Positions 16,639-24,452 of a stretch of 49,374 nt of DNA are shown here, in pieces. The notes beneath the pieces were generated by a model, which did no database searches, was not told the origin of the DNA, and saw only the letters and a list, made by a program, of their open reading frames with translations. The position numbers were made by a program, and so were the translations under genes. The first letter of the stretch is position 1, and each line of letters opens with the position of its first letter. Origin of the DNA: an uncultured Spirochaetia bacterium (GTDB lineage: Bacteria > Spirochaetota > Brachyspiria > Brachyspirales > Brachyspiraceae); assembly GCA_947040945.1 (NCBI GenBank), contig CAMRCO010000005.1, positions 1 to 49,374 on the forward strand, read 5' to 3'.

Positions 16639-17163
16639 TTATATTATTGGCATAGGTAAACCTAATTTTATTAATGGTATATACTCAAAGTAGTACTGAC
16701 ATCTAACGCTAATAATATAGTCTAATACATCTTTATATTGAGATTGCTTAAACCAATCATTTAAAAGGTAAACATATTCTACTTCTATGTTGGCTTGCGA
16801 CATTAGTTTTTGGTACTGTTTCTTTTTAAAATCACAAGTTTGTAATTTTTCATCTACCGACCCTGCAACTTGTTGGTATTTACATTCAATAATGAATAGT
16901 GTGTTATTAACTATCACATATATACTATCATCTGGTAGGAGTTTTTTGGATATAATTTTTGTCCAATCAATATTTAATTCTGAAAGAAATTTATAAAACC
17001 CATGCTTTTTAAAAACTATTGCTATTTTTTCACCATTATACAATACATTATCACCTATAATAGTGTATCCTTTTTGCCCAGCTAAAAAAGTTGGTAGATC
17101 TACTTTCCCTTCAAACACTAAACCTGTTTTAGTGTTTCCGCCACCTTTTCCGTTTTGTATCAT
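16639..17163 (-). CDS. Putative type II restriction endonuclease (PD-(D/E)XK)
   Basis: A 174-aa protein with a PD-(D/E)XK nuclease signature: L-P77-D78-D79 at the start of one strand and I-I-E93-C-K95 on the next, followed by QQVAGSVDEKLQTCDFK. The N-terminus has a Gly/Asn-rich stretch running into TGLVFEGK, a pattern I associate with several restriction endonucleases. The gene stands between a Dam-type methylase (10-bp gap) and the unknown 181-aa gene (11-bp gap). It is shorter than DpnII or MboI (roughly 280 aa), and I see no similarity to them. The recognition site is unknown; the neighbouring methylase hints at GATC or a sequence containing it. Confidence 0.7.
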   Translation of the reverse strand: MIQNGKGGGNTKTGLVFEGKVDLPTFLAGQKGYTIIGDNVLYNGEKIAIVFKKHGFYKFLSELNIDWTKIISKKLLPDDSIYVIVNNTLFIIECKYQQVAGSVDEKLQTCDFKKKQYQKLMSQANIEVEYVYLLNDWFKQSQYKDVLDYIISVRCQYYFEYIPLIKLGLPMPII

Positions 17164-17173
17164 ACCAATACTC

Positions 17174-18073
17174 CTAATAATTAGCTATTAGCAACTCATT
17201 TATTTTACCTCTTGAATTGCTATTTGAATTTATCATTCTTGTTGCAGAAACTCGGTTTATAATAAAATCTTTATAAAGATTGTCAAAAAAATCATCATTT
17301 TCATCTGCGTTTTTAGGATCGGAATTACTAAGTATAACTTTTGAATTTATAGCCCTAAGCCTTGTTGCAAAATCAGCAAGTTCTATTTGCTCTTTATCTC
17401 CGAATTCAAATTTAGTATAAGAAGTAAAATTTGATGTATCTGTTAAAGGGCGATAAGGGGGATCTATATATATAAAGGTGTTTTCATCTATAAAATTTTC
17501 ACAATCAAGATAACTGCCACAATGCATAGTAACATTTTGCAAAGCCTTAGATACATTCAAAAGGTTTTCTTTATCACAAATACAAGGATTTTTATAAGAA
17601 CCCATAGGAACATTATATAATCCATTTTTATTTACACGATATAATCCATTAAAGCAAGTCTTATTCAAAAACACAAAAAGTGCCCCTTTTTCAATATTTA
17701 GGTCATTGTTTCCATTTGTTTTAAGAGAGTTAAACCTGTCTCTTTTCATATAATAATATTCTTTGCGATTATCTGAATCCATAGGGACATATTCATTTTG
17801 ATATTGTTCTAGTAGACAAATAATTTGTTGTGGTGCATTTTGAATTGATTTATAGGTATTAATTAATTCAGCATTTATATCGCTTATATAAACTTCTTTT
17901 AATTCATAATTGGAAAGTATATCGAATAAAACTGCTCCACCTCCAATAAAGGGTTCTGCATATTTGGTTATTTTTTTTCCAAGTTCTTTTGGGTAAGAAT
18001 TTCTGATATCTTCTAATAGTTGCCCTTTTCCACCCACCCATTTTATAAAAGGTTTTAATGTGTTGTTTTTCAT
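17174..18073 (-). CDS. Dam-type (alpha-class) N6-adenine DNA methyltransferase
   Basis: A 299-aa methylase of the Dam/DpnM family. It has FIKWVGGKGQL (9-19), motif I AEPFIGGGAV (39-48), the NKTCFNGLYRVNKNGLYNVP loop (137-156) typical of GATC-recognising members, and catalytic DPPY (204-207). It should methylate adenine in GATC or a closely related site. It is the first gene of a four-gene operon that also holds a PD-(D/E)XK nuclease and a second methylase, so it acts in restriction-modification and is probably not a housekeeping Dam. Order and spacing recall DpnII/MboI systems, but the nuclease differs. A strong promoter lies at 18150-18122. Confidence 0.92.
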   Translation of the reverse strand: MKNNTLKPFIKWVGGKGQLLEDIRNSYPKELGKKITKYAEPFIGGGAVLFDILSNYELKEVYISDINAELINTYKSIQNAPQQIICLLEQYQNEYVPMDSDNRKEYYYMKRDRFNSLKTNGNNDLNIEKGALFVFLNKTCFNGLYRVNKNGLYNVPMGSYKNPCICDKENLLNVSKALQNVTMHCGSYLDCENFIDENTFIYIDPPYRPLTDTSNFTSYTKFEFGDKEQIELADFATRLRAINSKVILSNSDPKNADENDDFFDNLYKDFIINRVSATRMINSNSNSRGKINELLIANY

Positions 18074-18121
18074 ATTTTCTAAGCCTTTTTTATTTATAGC
18101 AAGCTTTGAGACGCTAAGTTT

Positions 18122-18150
18122 ATTATATGATAAAATGATGACTTGGTCAA
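18122..18150 (-). promoter_or_regulatory. Promoter of the restriction-modification operon
   Basis: On the minus strand TTGACC (18150-18145), 17 bp and a perfect TATAAT (18127-18122), about 49 nt before the methylase ATG. No controller-protein box or C-protein gene is visible. Confidence 0.7.
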
Positions 18151-18189
18151 CATAAGTGTTAAAGCTATAAATTTTATTAAAAATTTAAA

Positions 18190-18217
18190 TTGCAATTTTT
18201 TTGAAAAACACTATAAT
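18190..18217 (+). promoter_or_regulatory. Promoter of the L,D-transpeptidase gene
   Basis: TTGCAA (18190-18195), 16 bp and a perfect TATAAT (18212-18217), about 34 nt before the ATG at 18252. It is divergent from the restriction-modification promoter, from which it is separated by about 40 bp. Confidence 0.6.
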
Positions 18218-18251
18218 TTAGATATTCACACTTTAAATAGGTAAAAATAAT

Positions 18252-18869
18252 ATGCATCGTTTACTTTTGTTAATTGTTTTAATCTTAGCCACACCACTTT
18301 TTGGTGAAAAAATTAATGTAATGGCAGAGTATAAAGAGGCTATAGCAAAAGCCAAAAAAGTGTATAAGTATAATGAAAAAAAAGATTATATTATAATTAT
18401 TAATACTAGTCGCCAAGAAATGTACTTAATTAAAAATAAAAAAGTTGTAAAAACATATATCGTGTCTACAGGAAAAGCAGGTGAGGGCAACGCTATACGC
18501 AGCAAAAAAACGCCTTTAGGATATTTCAAAATACACTCAAAAATAGGCGACAAGGCTCCCATAGGTACCATATTTGTATCAAAAATTAATACAAAGAAAA
18601 AAGCAACAATTTACACAAATGATACTGATACTCAAAAAGATTATATTACAACAAGAGTCCTAGACTTAGACGGGCTACAAGAAAATTATAACAGAGGTGG
18701 CACCAACGGAAATGTCGACACCTATAAACGAGGCATTTATATTCATGGCACACATGAAGAAGGACTATTGGGCGTGAAAGCTTCAAACGGATGCATACGA
18801 ATGTATAACAAAGATGTAGTTGAACTGTTTAATTTAATTGAAGAAAACACAATCGTCTATATCAAATAA
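18252..18869 (+). CDS. L,D-transpeptidase (YkuD domain), exported
   Basis: A 205-aa protein with a signal peptide (about 1-18, ending PLFGE). The YkuD domain (about 45-204) has the catalytic block IYIHGTHEEGLLGVKASNGC, giving H165, H168 and Cys181 in SNGCIRM. These enzymes make 3-3 peptidoglycan cross-links or attach proteins to peptidoglycan in the periplasm. The architecture is the simple single-domain form, and all active-site residues are kept. Two DUF3592 membrane-protein genes follow on the same strand (55-bp gap); they may share the transcript, though a functional link is unproven. Confidence 0.9.
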   Translation: MHRLLLLIVLILATPLFGEKINVMAEYKEAIAKAKKVYKYNEKKDYIIIINTSRQEMYLIKNKKVVKTYIVSTGKAGEGNAIRSKKTPLGYFKIHSKIGDKAPIGTIFVSKINTKKKATIYTNDTDTQKDYITTRVLDLDGLQENYNRGGTNGNVDTYKRGIYIHGTHEEGLLGVKASNGCIRMYNKDVVELFNLIEENTIVYIK

Positions 18870-18924
18870 TATTATTAAGCTATATTATAGTAGAGAAAAA
18901 AAATAAATTGGAGTTATAAAAATT

Positions 18925-19419
18925 ATGATTAAAATAACAAGAAAAATACCCGTATCAGCAATGTCACTAAAAACTATGCTATACATTCTTATGATTATGG
19001 GTAGTTTATTTTTCTGCATTGGCATGGTGATTTCACTTATACCAATCTACAAAAAACAAATATCCACAAGTGTAAGCACTGCTGAGGTAGTCGACATAGT
19101 GAGAAACGAAAGTAAAGACAGTGATGGACGAACTCAAATAAACTATTTTCCTGTTTTTGTTTATAAGGCAAATGGAGAAAATATTCAAGTTACACATAGA
19201 TTTAGCCCAAGCCCTTATGAAATAGGTGACACTTTTGAAATTTTTTATAATCCAAAAAAACCAAATAAATATTATATTGAAGGCGAAGGCAGTGGAAACT
19301 GGATACTGGTTATGATTGGCTCAATTTTTACATTTGTTGGTGCTATATTTTTAATAGTTACTGTAAAGTTTTTTCTTTTACCATTTCTTAAAGCTAAATC
19401 TAGAGAATCATCTATTTAA
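18925..19419 (+). CDS. DUF3592 membrane protein (copy 1)
   Basis: A 164-aa protein with one membrane helix near residues 15-38 and another near 128-155, flanking a periplasmic or cytoplasmic beta domain. The domain shows the DUF3592 pattern: TAEVVDIVR, then YFPVFVYKANGE, then YEIGDTFEIFYNPKKPNKYYI. The function of the family is not known. It is followed after 30 bp by a clear paralogue. The ATG has TTGGAG upstream. Confidence 0.82.
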   Translation: MIKITRKIPVSAMSLKTMLYILMIMGSLFFCIGMVISLIPIYKKQISTSVSTAEVVDIVRNESKDSDGRTQINYFPVFVYKANGENIQVTHRFSPSPYEIGDTFEIFYNPKKPNKYYIEGEGSGNWILVMIGSIFTFVGAIFLIVTVKFFLLPFLKAKSRESSI

Positions 19420-19449
19420 TTTTTTTTATAATTAGGAGTAAAATTATAT

Positions 19450-19914
19450 ATGACAACAACAACACTTCCAGCACAAGCTCTCAATTTTCTTCCCATAATG
19501 GGGTCTATATTTTTAATGGGGTCTATATTTTTAACTGTTGGATTATTCGCATTTATTTCAATTCGCCACAGAAAAAAAGTTTGTACAAGCAAAACTACTG
19601 CTAAAGTGATAGATATAGTTAAGTCAAGAAGTAGAAGTAGAAGTCATAATATGAGTAGAGTACGCTATTATCCTGTTTTCAGTTATGATGCAAATGGAGA
19701 GGCTATTCAAGTTCAGCATAATGTTAGCCCAACGCCCTACAAAATAGGTGACAATTTCGAGATTCTTTATAATGAAGAAAAACCAGAACAATATTATATT
19801 GAAGGCAAAGCTGGTGGAAGTTGGTTATTTAATATAGTGGGAGTACTTTTCACACTAATTGGGGCTACAATGTTAACAGTCGTTACAATAATATATATTT
19901 TATCATTATATTAA
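19450..19914 (+). CDS. DUF3592 membrane protein (copy 2)
   Basis: A 154-aa paralogue of the preceding gene, with the same plan: helix, DUF3592 beta domain (TAKVIDIVK, YYPVFSYDANGE, YKIGDNFEILYNEEKPEQYYI), helix. Identity is high in the domain and low in the helices, so the duplication is not recent. An Arg/Ser-rich insert (about 58-66) replaces the DGRTQ stretch of copy 1. A terminator follows. Function unknown. Confidence 0.82.
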   Translation: MTTTTLPAQALNFLPIMGSIFLMGSIFLTVGLFAFISIRHRKKVCTSKTTAKVIDIVKSRSRSRSHNMSRVRYYPVFSYDANGEAIQVQHNVSPTPYKIGDNFEILYNEEKPEQYYIEGKAGGSWLFNIVGVLFTLIGATMLTVVTIIYILSLY

Positions 19915-19944
19915 AGATAAACTATAGATTTAATTAAAAATACA

Positions 19945-19988
19945 AAAAAGCGTATAGACTAATTTATAAATCTATACGCTTTATTTTT
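19945..19988. terminator. Bidirectional intrinsic terminator
   Basis: The perfect 12-bp arms AAAGCGTATAGA (19947-19958) and TCTATACGCTTT (19971-19982) enclose a 12-nt loop and are followed by ATTTTTT on the plus strand and an A-rich flank that gives T on the minus strand. It serves both the DUF3592 unit (+) and the convergent VOC-gene operon (-). Confidence 0.88.
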
Positions 19989-20005
19989 TATAATTTTACT
20001 TAGCC

Positions 20006-20338
20006 CTAAACAACCCAAGTTTTGTCCTCATAAAGCTCCATTATAGCATTATCTTTTATAATAAAAGCTATGCGTGTAGTATCATTTAGTGTAATAGGTT
20101 CAACCAAAATAGAATCAGCTTCTTTAAGATACTTAGTCATGTCATCAACTTTATAAGCTACATGACATTGTCTGTGCATAATTTCAGGAAAAAAAGTCCC
20201 CTCTTCAAATTTCAAATACTCAATTTTCTCATCATAATCATCAGGATTACTCATCCATAATTTCATGTCTTCATTGTAAGTCATATTAGGTTTTTTATTT
20301 GTTATAGGTATACCTAAATGCATATATTCCATTGCCAT
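20006..20338 (-). CDS. VOC/glyoxalase-fold small protein
   Basis: A 110-aa protein with a vicinal-oxygen-chelate look: YMHLGIPI at the start (His7), CHVAYKVDDM (His59) and IMELYED at the end (Glu101). These are plausible metal ligands of a glyoxalase-type site. Family members act as isomerases, lyases or binding proteins on small metabolites. It is the last gene of the DhaL-DhaK-LsrF minus-strand operon (23-bp gap to the aldolase gene), so the same pathway is likely. In Lsr systems the small partner of LsrF is LsrG, a different fold; this protein could take an equivalent isomerase step, but that is a guess. Confidence 0.72.
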   Translation of the reverse strand: MAMEYMHLGIPITNKKPNMTYNEDMKLWMSNPDDYDEKIEYLKFEEGTFFPEIMHRQCHVAYKVDDMTKYLKEADSILVEPITLNDTTRIAFIIKDNAIMELYEDKTWVV

Positions 20339-20361
20339 AATAAACTCCTTAAAAATTATTT

Positions 20362-21234
20362 CTATTGTTTACTTTGATAAAATTGATATGCCTCTTTTGC
20401 TGTTTTTTTCTTATGCACTATCATAACTATCGCTTCAGTCATCGCCAAAGGATTACCCGCCTGAAATATATTTCTCCCCATATCAACCCCAGCTGCTCCT
20501 TCAGAAATAGCCCTATAAACAAGCTCTAATGTATCTTGTTCAGATATTTTTTTTCCACCCGCAATTACAATAGGAACAGGACATGCAGCAACCACTTTCT
20601 CAAAATCATCACAATAATATGTTTTAATAATTTGAGCCCCAAGTTCCGCTATCATTCTTGTAGCAAGCAAAAAAAACTTAGTGGTACGTTCCATTTCTTT
20701 TCCAACAGCAACAACGCCAAGTGTAGGGATTCCATATCGATTACCGCTATCGACAACCCTCACAAGATTATTTATTGATGACGTCTCACCGCTAGACCCA
20801 ATAAACGTTTGCACAGCCAAACACGAAGCATTAATTCTAATAGCATCCTCTATATCAACCCCAATAACTTCATTACTCATATCGTCTTTCAAAACGCTTG
20901 AACCTGCAGTACATCTTAAAGCAATAGCTTTATTATATACTGGTGGCACACAACTTCTAATTGCTCCACGTGTAGCCATAAGCACATCAACTTTTTCTGC
21001 CAAAGGAGGAACAACAATATCAAGCCTTTCTAAGCCTGAAGTTGAACCCATAATATAACCATGATCAAATGCAAGCATCACAGTTTTTCCACTTTTTTTA
21101 TTGAATATTTTAGAAAGCCTATCTTTCATTCCCCAGTCTACATGATCCATTCCCTTAACATGGAAATTATTTTTCTTAAATGGGACATCAATTTTATAAT
21201 CTTTAGACTCTTTAATTTCATCTTTATCAGCCAT
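20362..21234 (-). CDS. lsrF: LsrF-type class I aldolase/thiolase
   Basis: A 290-aa TIM-barrel aldolase of the DeoC/FbaB/LsrF class. It aligns closely over its full length with E. coli LsrF as I remember it: the N-terminal MADKDEIKESKDY, DWGMKDRLSKIFN, GKTVMLAFDHGY, and the Schiff-base region QIIKTYY with Lys204 (Lys203 in LsrF). LsrF processes 3-hydroxy-5-phosphonooxypentane-2,4-dione in AI-2 breakdown. No Lsr transporter, LsrK or LsrG is present; the operon instead encodes DhaK and DhaL upstream and a VOC protein downstream. The substrate may therefore be another short-chain ketose phosphate. The phosphate-binding end GASGVDMGRN-type loop (GAAGVDMGRNIFQ) is intact. Confidence 0.88.
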   Translation of the reverse strand: MADKDEIKESKDYKIDVPFKKNNFHVKGMDHVDWGMKDRLSKIFNKKSGKTVMLAFDHGYIMGSTSGLERLDIVVPPLAEKVDVLMATRGAIRSCVPPVYNKAIALRCTAGSSVLKDDMSNEVIGVDIEDAIRINASCLAVQTFIGSSGETSSINNLVRVVDSGNRYGIPTLGVVAVGKEMERTTKFFLLATRMIAELGAQIIKTYYCDDFEKVVAACPVPIVIAGGKKISEQDTLELVYRAISEGAAGVDMGRNIFQAGNPLAMTEAIVMIVHKKKTAKEAYQFYQSKQ

Positions 21235-21263
21235 AATTACTTAATTCCTTTATAATAATCTTT

Positions 21264-22268
21264 TTACTTAACTTTTTTATGATACGGGGTGTTGCATGGC
21301 TTGTTCCATAAACTAATAAGCTCATCATCCATTTTACCAATAAACATCTGAAATCCTGCTTGCTCTTGCACTGTAAGTATCTCACCCACCATATTCGCAA
21401 CAACTTCTATATTTTTCTCTTTAAGATAATTTACAGTGTCACGATAAACAATAAGCATTTCCATTAAAGTGGTAGCCCCTGTTCCATTAATAATAAGCAT
21501 AACTTTTTCATTTGCATTAATGCCTATGTCTTTAACTAAAGCATCAACCATAAGCTTCGATGTATCATTAGCACTTTTCATTGGCATTCGTCCACCGCCA
21601 CCTTCTCCATGTTGCCCCATTCCAACTTCCATATCGAGGTCATCAAACTCAGCAAACACAGCACCTGACTGCGGATGAGTCGTAGTACGGCAAGCAACAG
21701 CTAAAGTCGCCATATTGTCTGCAAACTTTTTAGCAATATTATATACCTCGTCAAGACTTTTTCCTTCATGAGCTGCCGCTCCTGCCATTTTATAAGTTGG
21801 AACACAACCAACAAGTCCACGCCTGTCGTCTGAATTTTCACGAGGAGCATTCGAAACATCTTCTTGAGTAACAAGCTTTTTTACATTAAGCCCTAAAGAC
21901 TTTACTTGCTTCATCGCCATATTAGCGGTAAGCATATCACCCGCATGATTAAGCACTATAAGAAGAACACCTTTTCCTTTGTCAGCCATTTTAATAGCTT
22001 CAAGTACAGCATCAGGACCCGGTGCTGCGAAAACGTCACCCACAACCGAAATATCAATCATGCCACAACCAACAAAACCAGATATAGCAGGCTCATGCCC
22101 TGCTCCACCAATTGTAACAATTGTAACACGATTAGCGTCATCTAAACATTTACTTACAACCAAGTTGCCTGTTTTAAGTTCAAGTATGTCAGAGTTCGAC
22201 ATTACTAAACCTTCAAGAACCTCTTTAGTTATGTCTTCCGCCTTGTTTAAGAATTTCTTCATTTTCAT
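21264..22268 (-). CDS. dhaK: Dihydroxyacetone kinase subunit DhaK
   Basis: A 334-aa ketose-binding subunit. Hallmarks are IGGAGHEPA (His58), LNHAGD (Asp111) and the covalent substrate-binding His220 in VGMGQHGEGG, corresponding to His56, Asp109 and His230 of E. coli DhaK. It holds dihydroxyacetone as a hemiaminal while DhaL supplies the phosphate. The ATG at 22268 has GGAGG 7 nt upstream. It lies 20 bp after dhaL and 29 bp before the aldolase gene. No DhaM is nearby, so whether the phosphate donor is PEP/PTS or ATP is open. Relatives phosphorylate erythrulose and other short ketoses. Confidence 0.93.
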   Translation of the reverse strand: MKMKKFLNKAEDITKEVLEGLVMSNSDILELKTGNLVVSKCLDDANRVTIVTIGGAGHEPAISGFVGCGMIDISVVGDVFAAPGPDAVLEAIKMADKGKGVLLIVLNHAGDMLTANMAMKQVKSLGLNVKKLVTQEDVSNAPRENSDDRRGLVGCVPTYKMAGAAAHEGKSLDEVYNIAKKFADNMATLAVACRTTTHPQSGAVFAEFDDLDMEVGMGQHGEGGGGRMPMKSANDTSKLMVDALVKDIGINANEKVMLIINGTGATTLMEMLIVYRDTVNYLKEKNIEVVANMVGEILTVQEQAGFQMFIGKMDDELISLWNKPCNTPYHKKVK

Positions 22269-22288
22269 TTTAGTGCCTCCATTTTTTT

Positions 22289-22909
22289 CTATATTATTGC
22301 ATTATAAAAAGATTCAAAAAATATTGACATACTAATTGCCCCACAATCAGGACACCCTATCGACTGCTCTTTATAATTTTTAGCACGTCCAAACTTGGCT
22401 TGATATTTTTTTGTATTATCTGCCCCTTCTAGTGATGCTTTAAATGCAACGTCTAATAAACTTTTTATAGGGGTATCACTCGGTAATTGAGCGGTTTCTT
22501 CTATTACAGGTATTAAAGCGTCCATCATTGTTTTATCACCTTTTTTGGCAGGTGTTATCTCGCTCAATGTTTCTCTAGCACCTACAAACATTTTTTTAAT
22601 TGTGTCTGTGTCAAGACTTACACTTTCGATTGGACTTCCAAGACCTTCAAAAAAAAGTCCCCATAAAGGCCCTGCTGCACCGCCTCCTACATTTGATGAG
22701 GCAAATGATATTTTATTAAATAAATCTTTTATTGATAAGTCATTACTTTCAAGTAAAACTTTATCTATTGCATTCGCAACTTTCGTCATAGTAAAGCCAT
22801 GATCGCCGTCGCCAAACTTAGCATCTAAATCTGACAAGTAATCAGCTTTTTCTTTAATGTTTGATGAAAATAGATTTAATACGGAAATAATATCACTTTT
22901 TTGTAGCAT
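22289..22909 (-). CDS. dhaL: Dihydroxyacetone kinase subunit DhaL
   Basis: A 206-aa helical nucleotide-binding subunit. The Mg-ADP site is visible as LSDLDAKFGDGDHGFTM (Asp29, Asp34, Asp36), followed by a Gly-rich SSNVGGAAGPLWG-like segment (about 72-85). The C-terminal motif, usually a DPGA sequence, reads GCPDCGAIS here. It transfers phosphate to the ketose held by DhaK. It is the first gene of the operon, with a promoter at 22971-22944. The ATG has AAGGAT upstream. Confidence 0.92.
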   Translation of the reverse strand: MLQKSDIISVLNLFSSNIKEKADYLSDLDAKFGDGDHGFTMTKVANAIDKVLLESNDLSIKDLFNKISFASSNVGGGAAGPLWGLFFEGLGSPIESVSLDTDTIKKMFVGARETLSEITPAKKGDKTMMDALIPVIEETAQLPSDTPIKSLLDVAFKASLEGADNTKKYQAKFGRAKNYKEQSIGCPDCGAISMSIFFESFYNAII

Positions 22910-22943
22910 AATAAATCCTTATATAAAAATGCATCTAAACTAT

Positions 22944-22971
22944 AGTATATGCATAGTAGCTTAGTTGTCAA
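22944..22971 (-). promoter_or_regulatory. Promoter of the dhaL-dhaK-lsrF-VOC operon
   Basis: On the minus strand TTGACA (22971-22966), 16 bp and TATACT (22949-22944), 35 nt before the dhaL ATG. The -10 area lies among palindromic ATGCATA-like sequence that could bind a regulator. Confidence 0.6.
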
Positions 22972-23163
22972 TTAAATGTTAATTAATTTTATGCTCACGC
23001 ATGAATAACGAGTTATTTATAGATGTTTTTTAAGTTATTGAAATTAATAAATAAGATAAGGATTATATATGAGTATGAATATTAAAAAATCCAACATATA
23101 CTAAAATAAAATTAATATATATAGTATATGCAGGATTCTTCTATAATAATGTGTTTTGTAAAA

Positions 23164-23790
23164 CTACTCTTTTATTTTTTCTACAGCTTTAAGGAGATTC
23201 AAATATGCTTTTTGTAACTTTTTAGCACCAGAGGCTTTTACTTCGCCACCAACTTCTCCTTCTGTAACTCCATACTTAATTTTAGTTCTAACATAAGTTA
23301 TAAGCTCTTTAGAAAAATCAATATCACTTACATCATAAGTTATAGGAGTTAAAAAAAATGCTTCCCCAGATATTGCCTCATTTTCTGCTTTAATTTCAAT
23401 AATTTCGTCACCTAGTTTAATTTGCAAAGGATAGCCTTTACTTATTGTATACTCATACACTATTCCTGTGTTTTTCTGAGTATTAGCAGTCCCACCCAAA
23501 ATCATACTTGCCATATTCATTGAAGCTAATTCATTTAAATGTGCTGGGACATACGTTATTATTAAATATGTTTTATTATTTTTATAAACAAACTGACAAT
23601 ATAACAAAGGTGTGCCTAGAAATAGATCTTGTTTTAATAAAACACCAGTTGAAGCAGAGGTTAATTTAAATTTAGCTGTTTCTACCGAACTTTCTCCAGT
23701 AAGCCCGTCTATTTTCACCTTAGCTTTAACAGCCCATAAAAAATTAAAAGTAAACAACAATACCAAAACAGTAAGAATATACTTTTTCAT
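23164..23790 (-). CDS. Exported protein of unknown function
   Basis: A 208-aa protein with a classical signal peptide (MKKYILTVLVLLFTFNFLWA, cleavage probably after Ala20). The mature part is beta-rich, with many Lys, Gly and Thr, and ends in a helical Lys/Leu segment (KKLQKAYLNLLKAVEKIKE). There is no lipobox and no membrane helix after the signal, so a periplasmic or outer-membrane-associated location is likely. I do not recognise a family. The ATG has AGGAGG upstream. The gene stands alone between the DhaL operon and the ZraP-like gene on the same strand. Confidence 0.65.
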   Translation of the reverse strand: MKKYILTVLVLLFTFNFLWAVKAKVKIDGLTGESSVETAKFKLTSASTGVLLKQDLFLGTPLLYCQFVYKNNKTYLIITYVPAHLNELASMNMASMILGGTANTQKNTGIVYEYTISKGYPLQIKLGDEIIEIKAENEAISGEAFFLTPITYDVSDIDFSKELITYVRTKIKYGVTEGEVGGEVKASGAKKLQKAYLNLLKAVEKIKE

Positions 23791-23856
23791 AATTCCTCCT
23801 AAAAAACAATTAACATAATATAAATGTATTATTTAATTATACAATATTTAATACAA

Positions 23857-23889
23857 AAAACCAGTCCCCTATGTTAGGAAACTGGTTTT
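23857..23889 (-). terminator. Terminator of the ZraP-like gene
   Basis: The arms AAAACCAGT (23857-23865) and ACTGGTTTT (23881-23889) enclose a 15-nt loop. On the minus strand the stem is followed by TTTTTTG, 24-56 nt after the stop codon of the ZraP-like gene. Confidence 0.8.
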
Positions 23890-23912
23890 AAGTATACTAA
23901 TTTTAATTAGTA

Positions 23913-24416
23913 CTAATTTGTAAGTCTTCTGTAATTTCTGTTATTGTTATCAGGAAATAATTTTTGCATTTCGATAGAATACTCTGCTCTAAGCTTGCTT
24001 CTTTCAGCACTTAACTTGCTTCTTTCGTCAATAGCACTGTTTATTGTGTCTAGGTTAGGAGTTGTTTTAGAATACTCAGCGTTTATAATGTTTCTCTGAT
24101 CAATCATTTGGTCTCTTAAAGTGTTCATTTTAGGAGTATACTCTTCATATAAAGCATCATATTTTGCTTTATCTTCTGCTGTCATGTTGTTGTAATAATA
24201 TGAACCATTGCGACCATTTCTGTGTCCATATCCATCATTTCTGTCATAAGAACCATTATGTCCACGTCCGCCACCATTGTTATGATACCCACCACGTCCA
24301 CCACAACCACCGCCATGTCTACCACCGCCATGTCCACCATTGTAAGCATAAACCACAGAACCTGAAACCGCAAATACTACTATCATACTCAAAGCCATAA
24401 AAATTTTCTTAGTCAT
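23913..24416 (-). CDS. ZraP/Spy/CpxP-like periplasmic protein with Gly/His-rich N-terminus
   Basis: A 167-aa exported protein. The signal peptide (1-24, ending VVYA) is followed by about 50 residues very rich in Gly, His, Asn and Arg, including HGGGRHGGGCGGRGG and GHNGSYDRNDGYGHRNGRNG. An all-helical domain follows (about 77-160), starting MTAEDKAKYDALYEEYTP and running through repeated ERSKLSAERSKLRAEY helices, which is the layout of zinc-resistance-associated/Spy-type periplasmic chaperones. The His-rich part probably binds Zn or Ni/Cu. It is a single gene whose upstream sequence matches an ECF sigma promoter, which fits an envelope-stress role. The ATG has GGAG upstream. Confidence 0.8.
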   Translation of the reverse strand: MTKKIFMALSMIVVFAVSGSVVYAYNGGHGGGRHGGGCGGRGGYHNNGGGRGHNGSYDRNDGYGHRNGRNGSYYYNNMTAEDKAKYDALYEEYTPKMNTLRDQMIDQRNIINAEYSKTTPNLDTINSAIDERSKLSAERSKLRAEYSIEMQKLFPDNNNRNYRRLTN

Positions 24417-24452
24417 AATCTTTTCTCCATTTTTTTTATTTATACTAAGTTT

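Noticed and set aside
23069-23104. 11-residue frame after AAGGAT upstream of the exported-protein region
   Set aside because: Too short and not followed by a same-strand gene it could lead; the genes on both sides are on the other strand.
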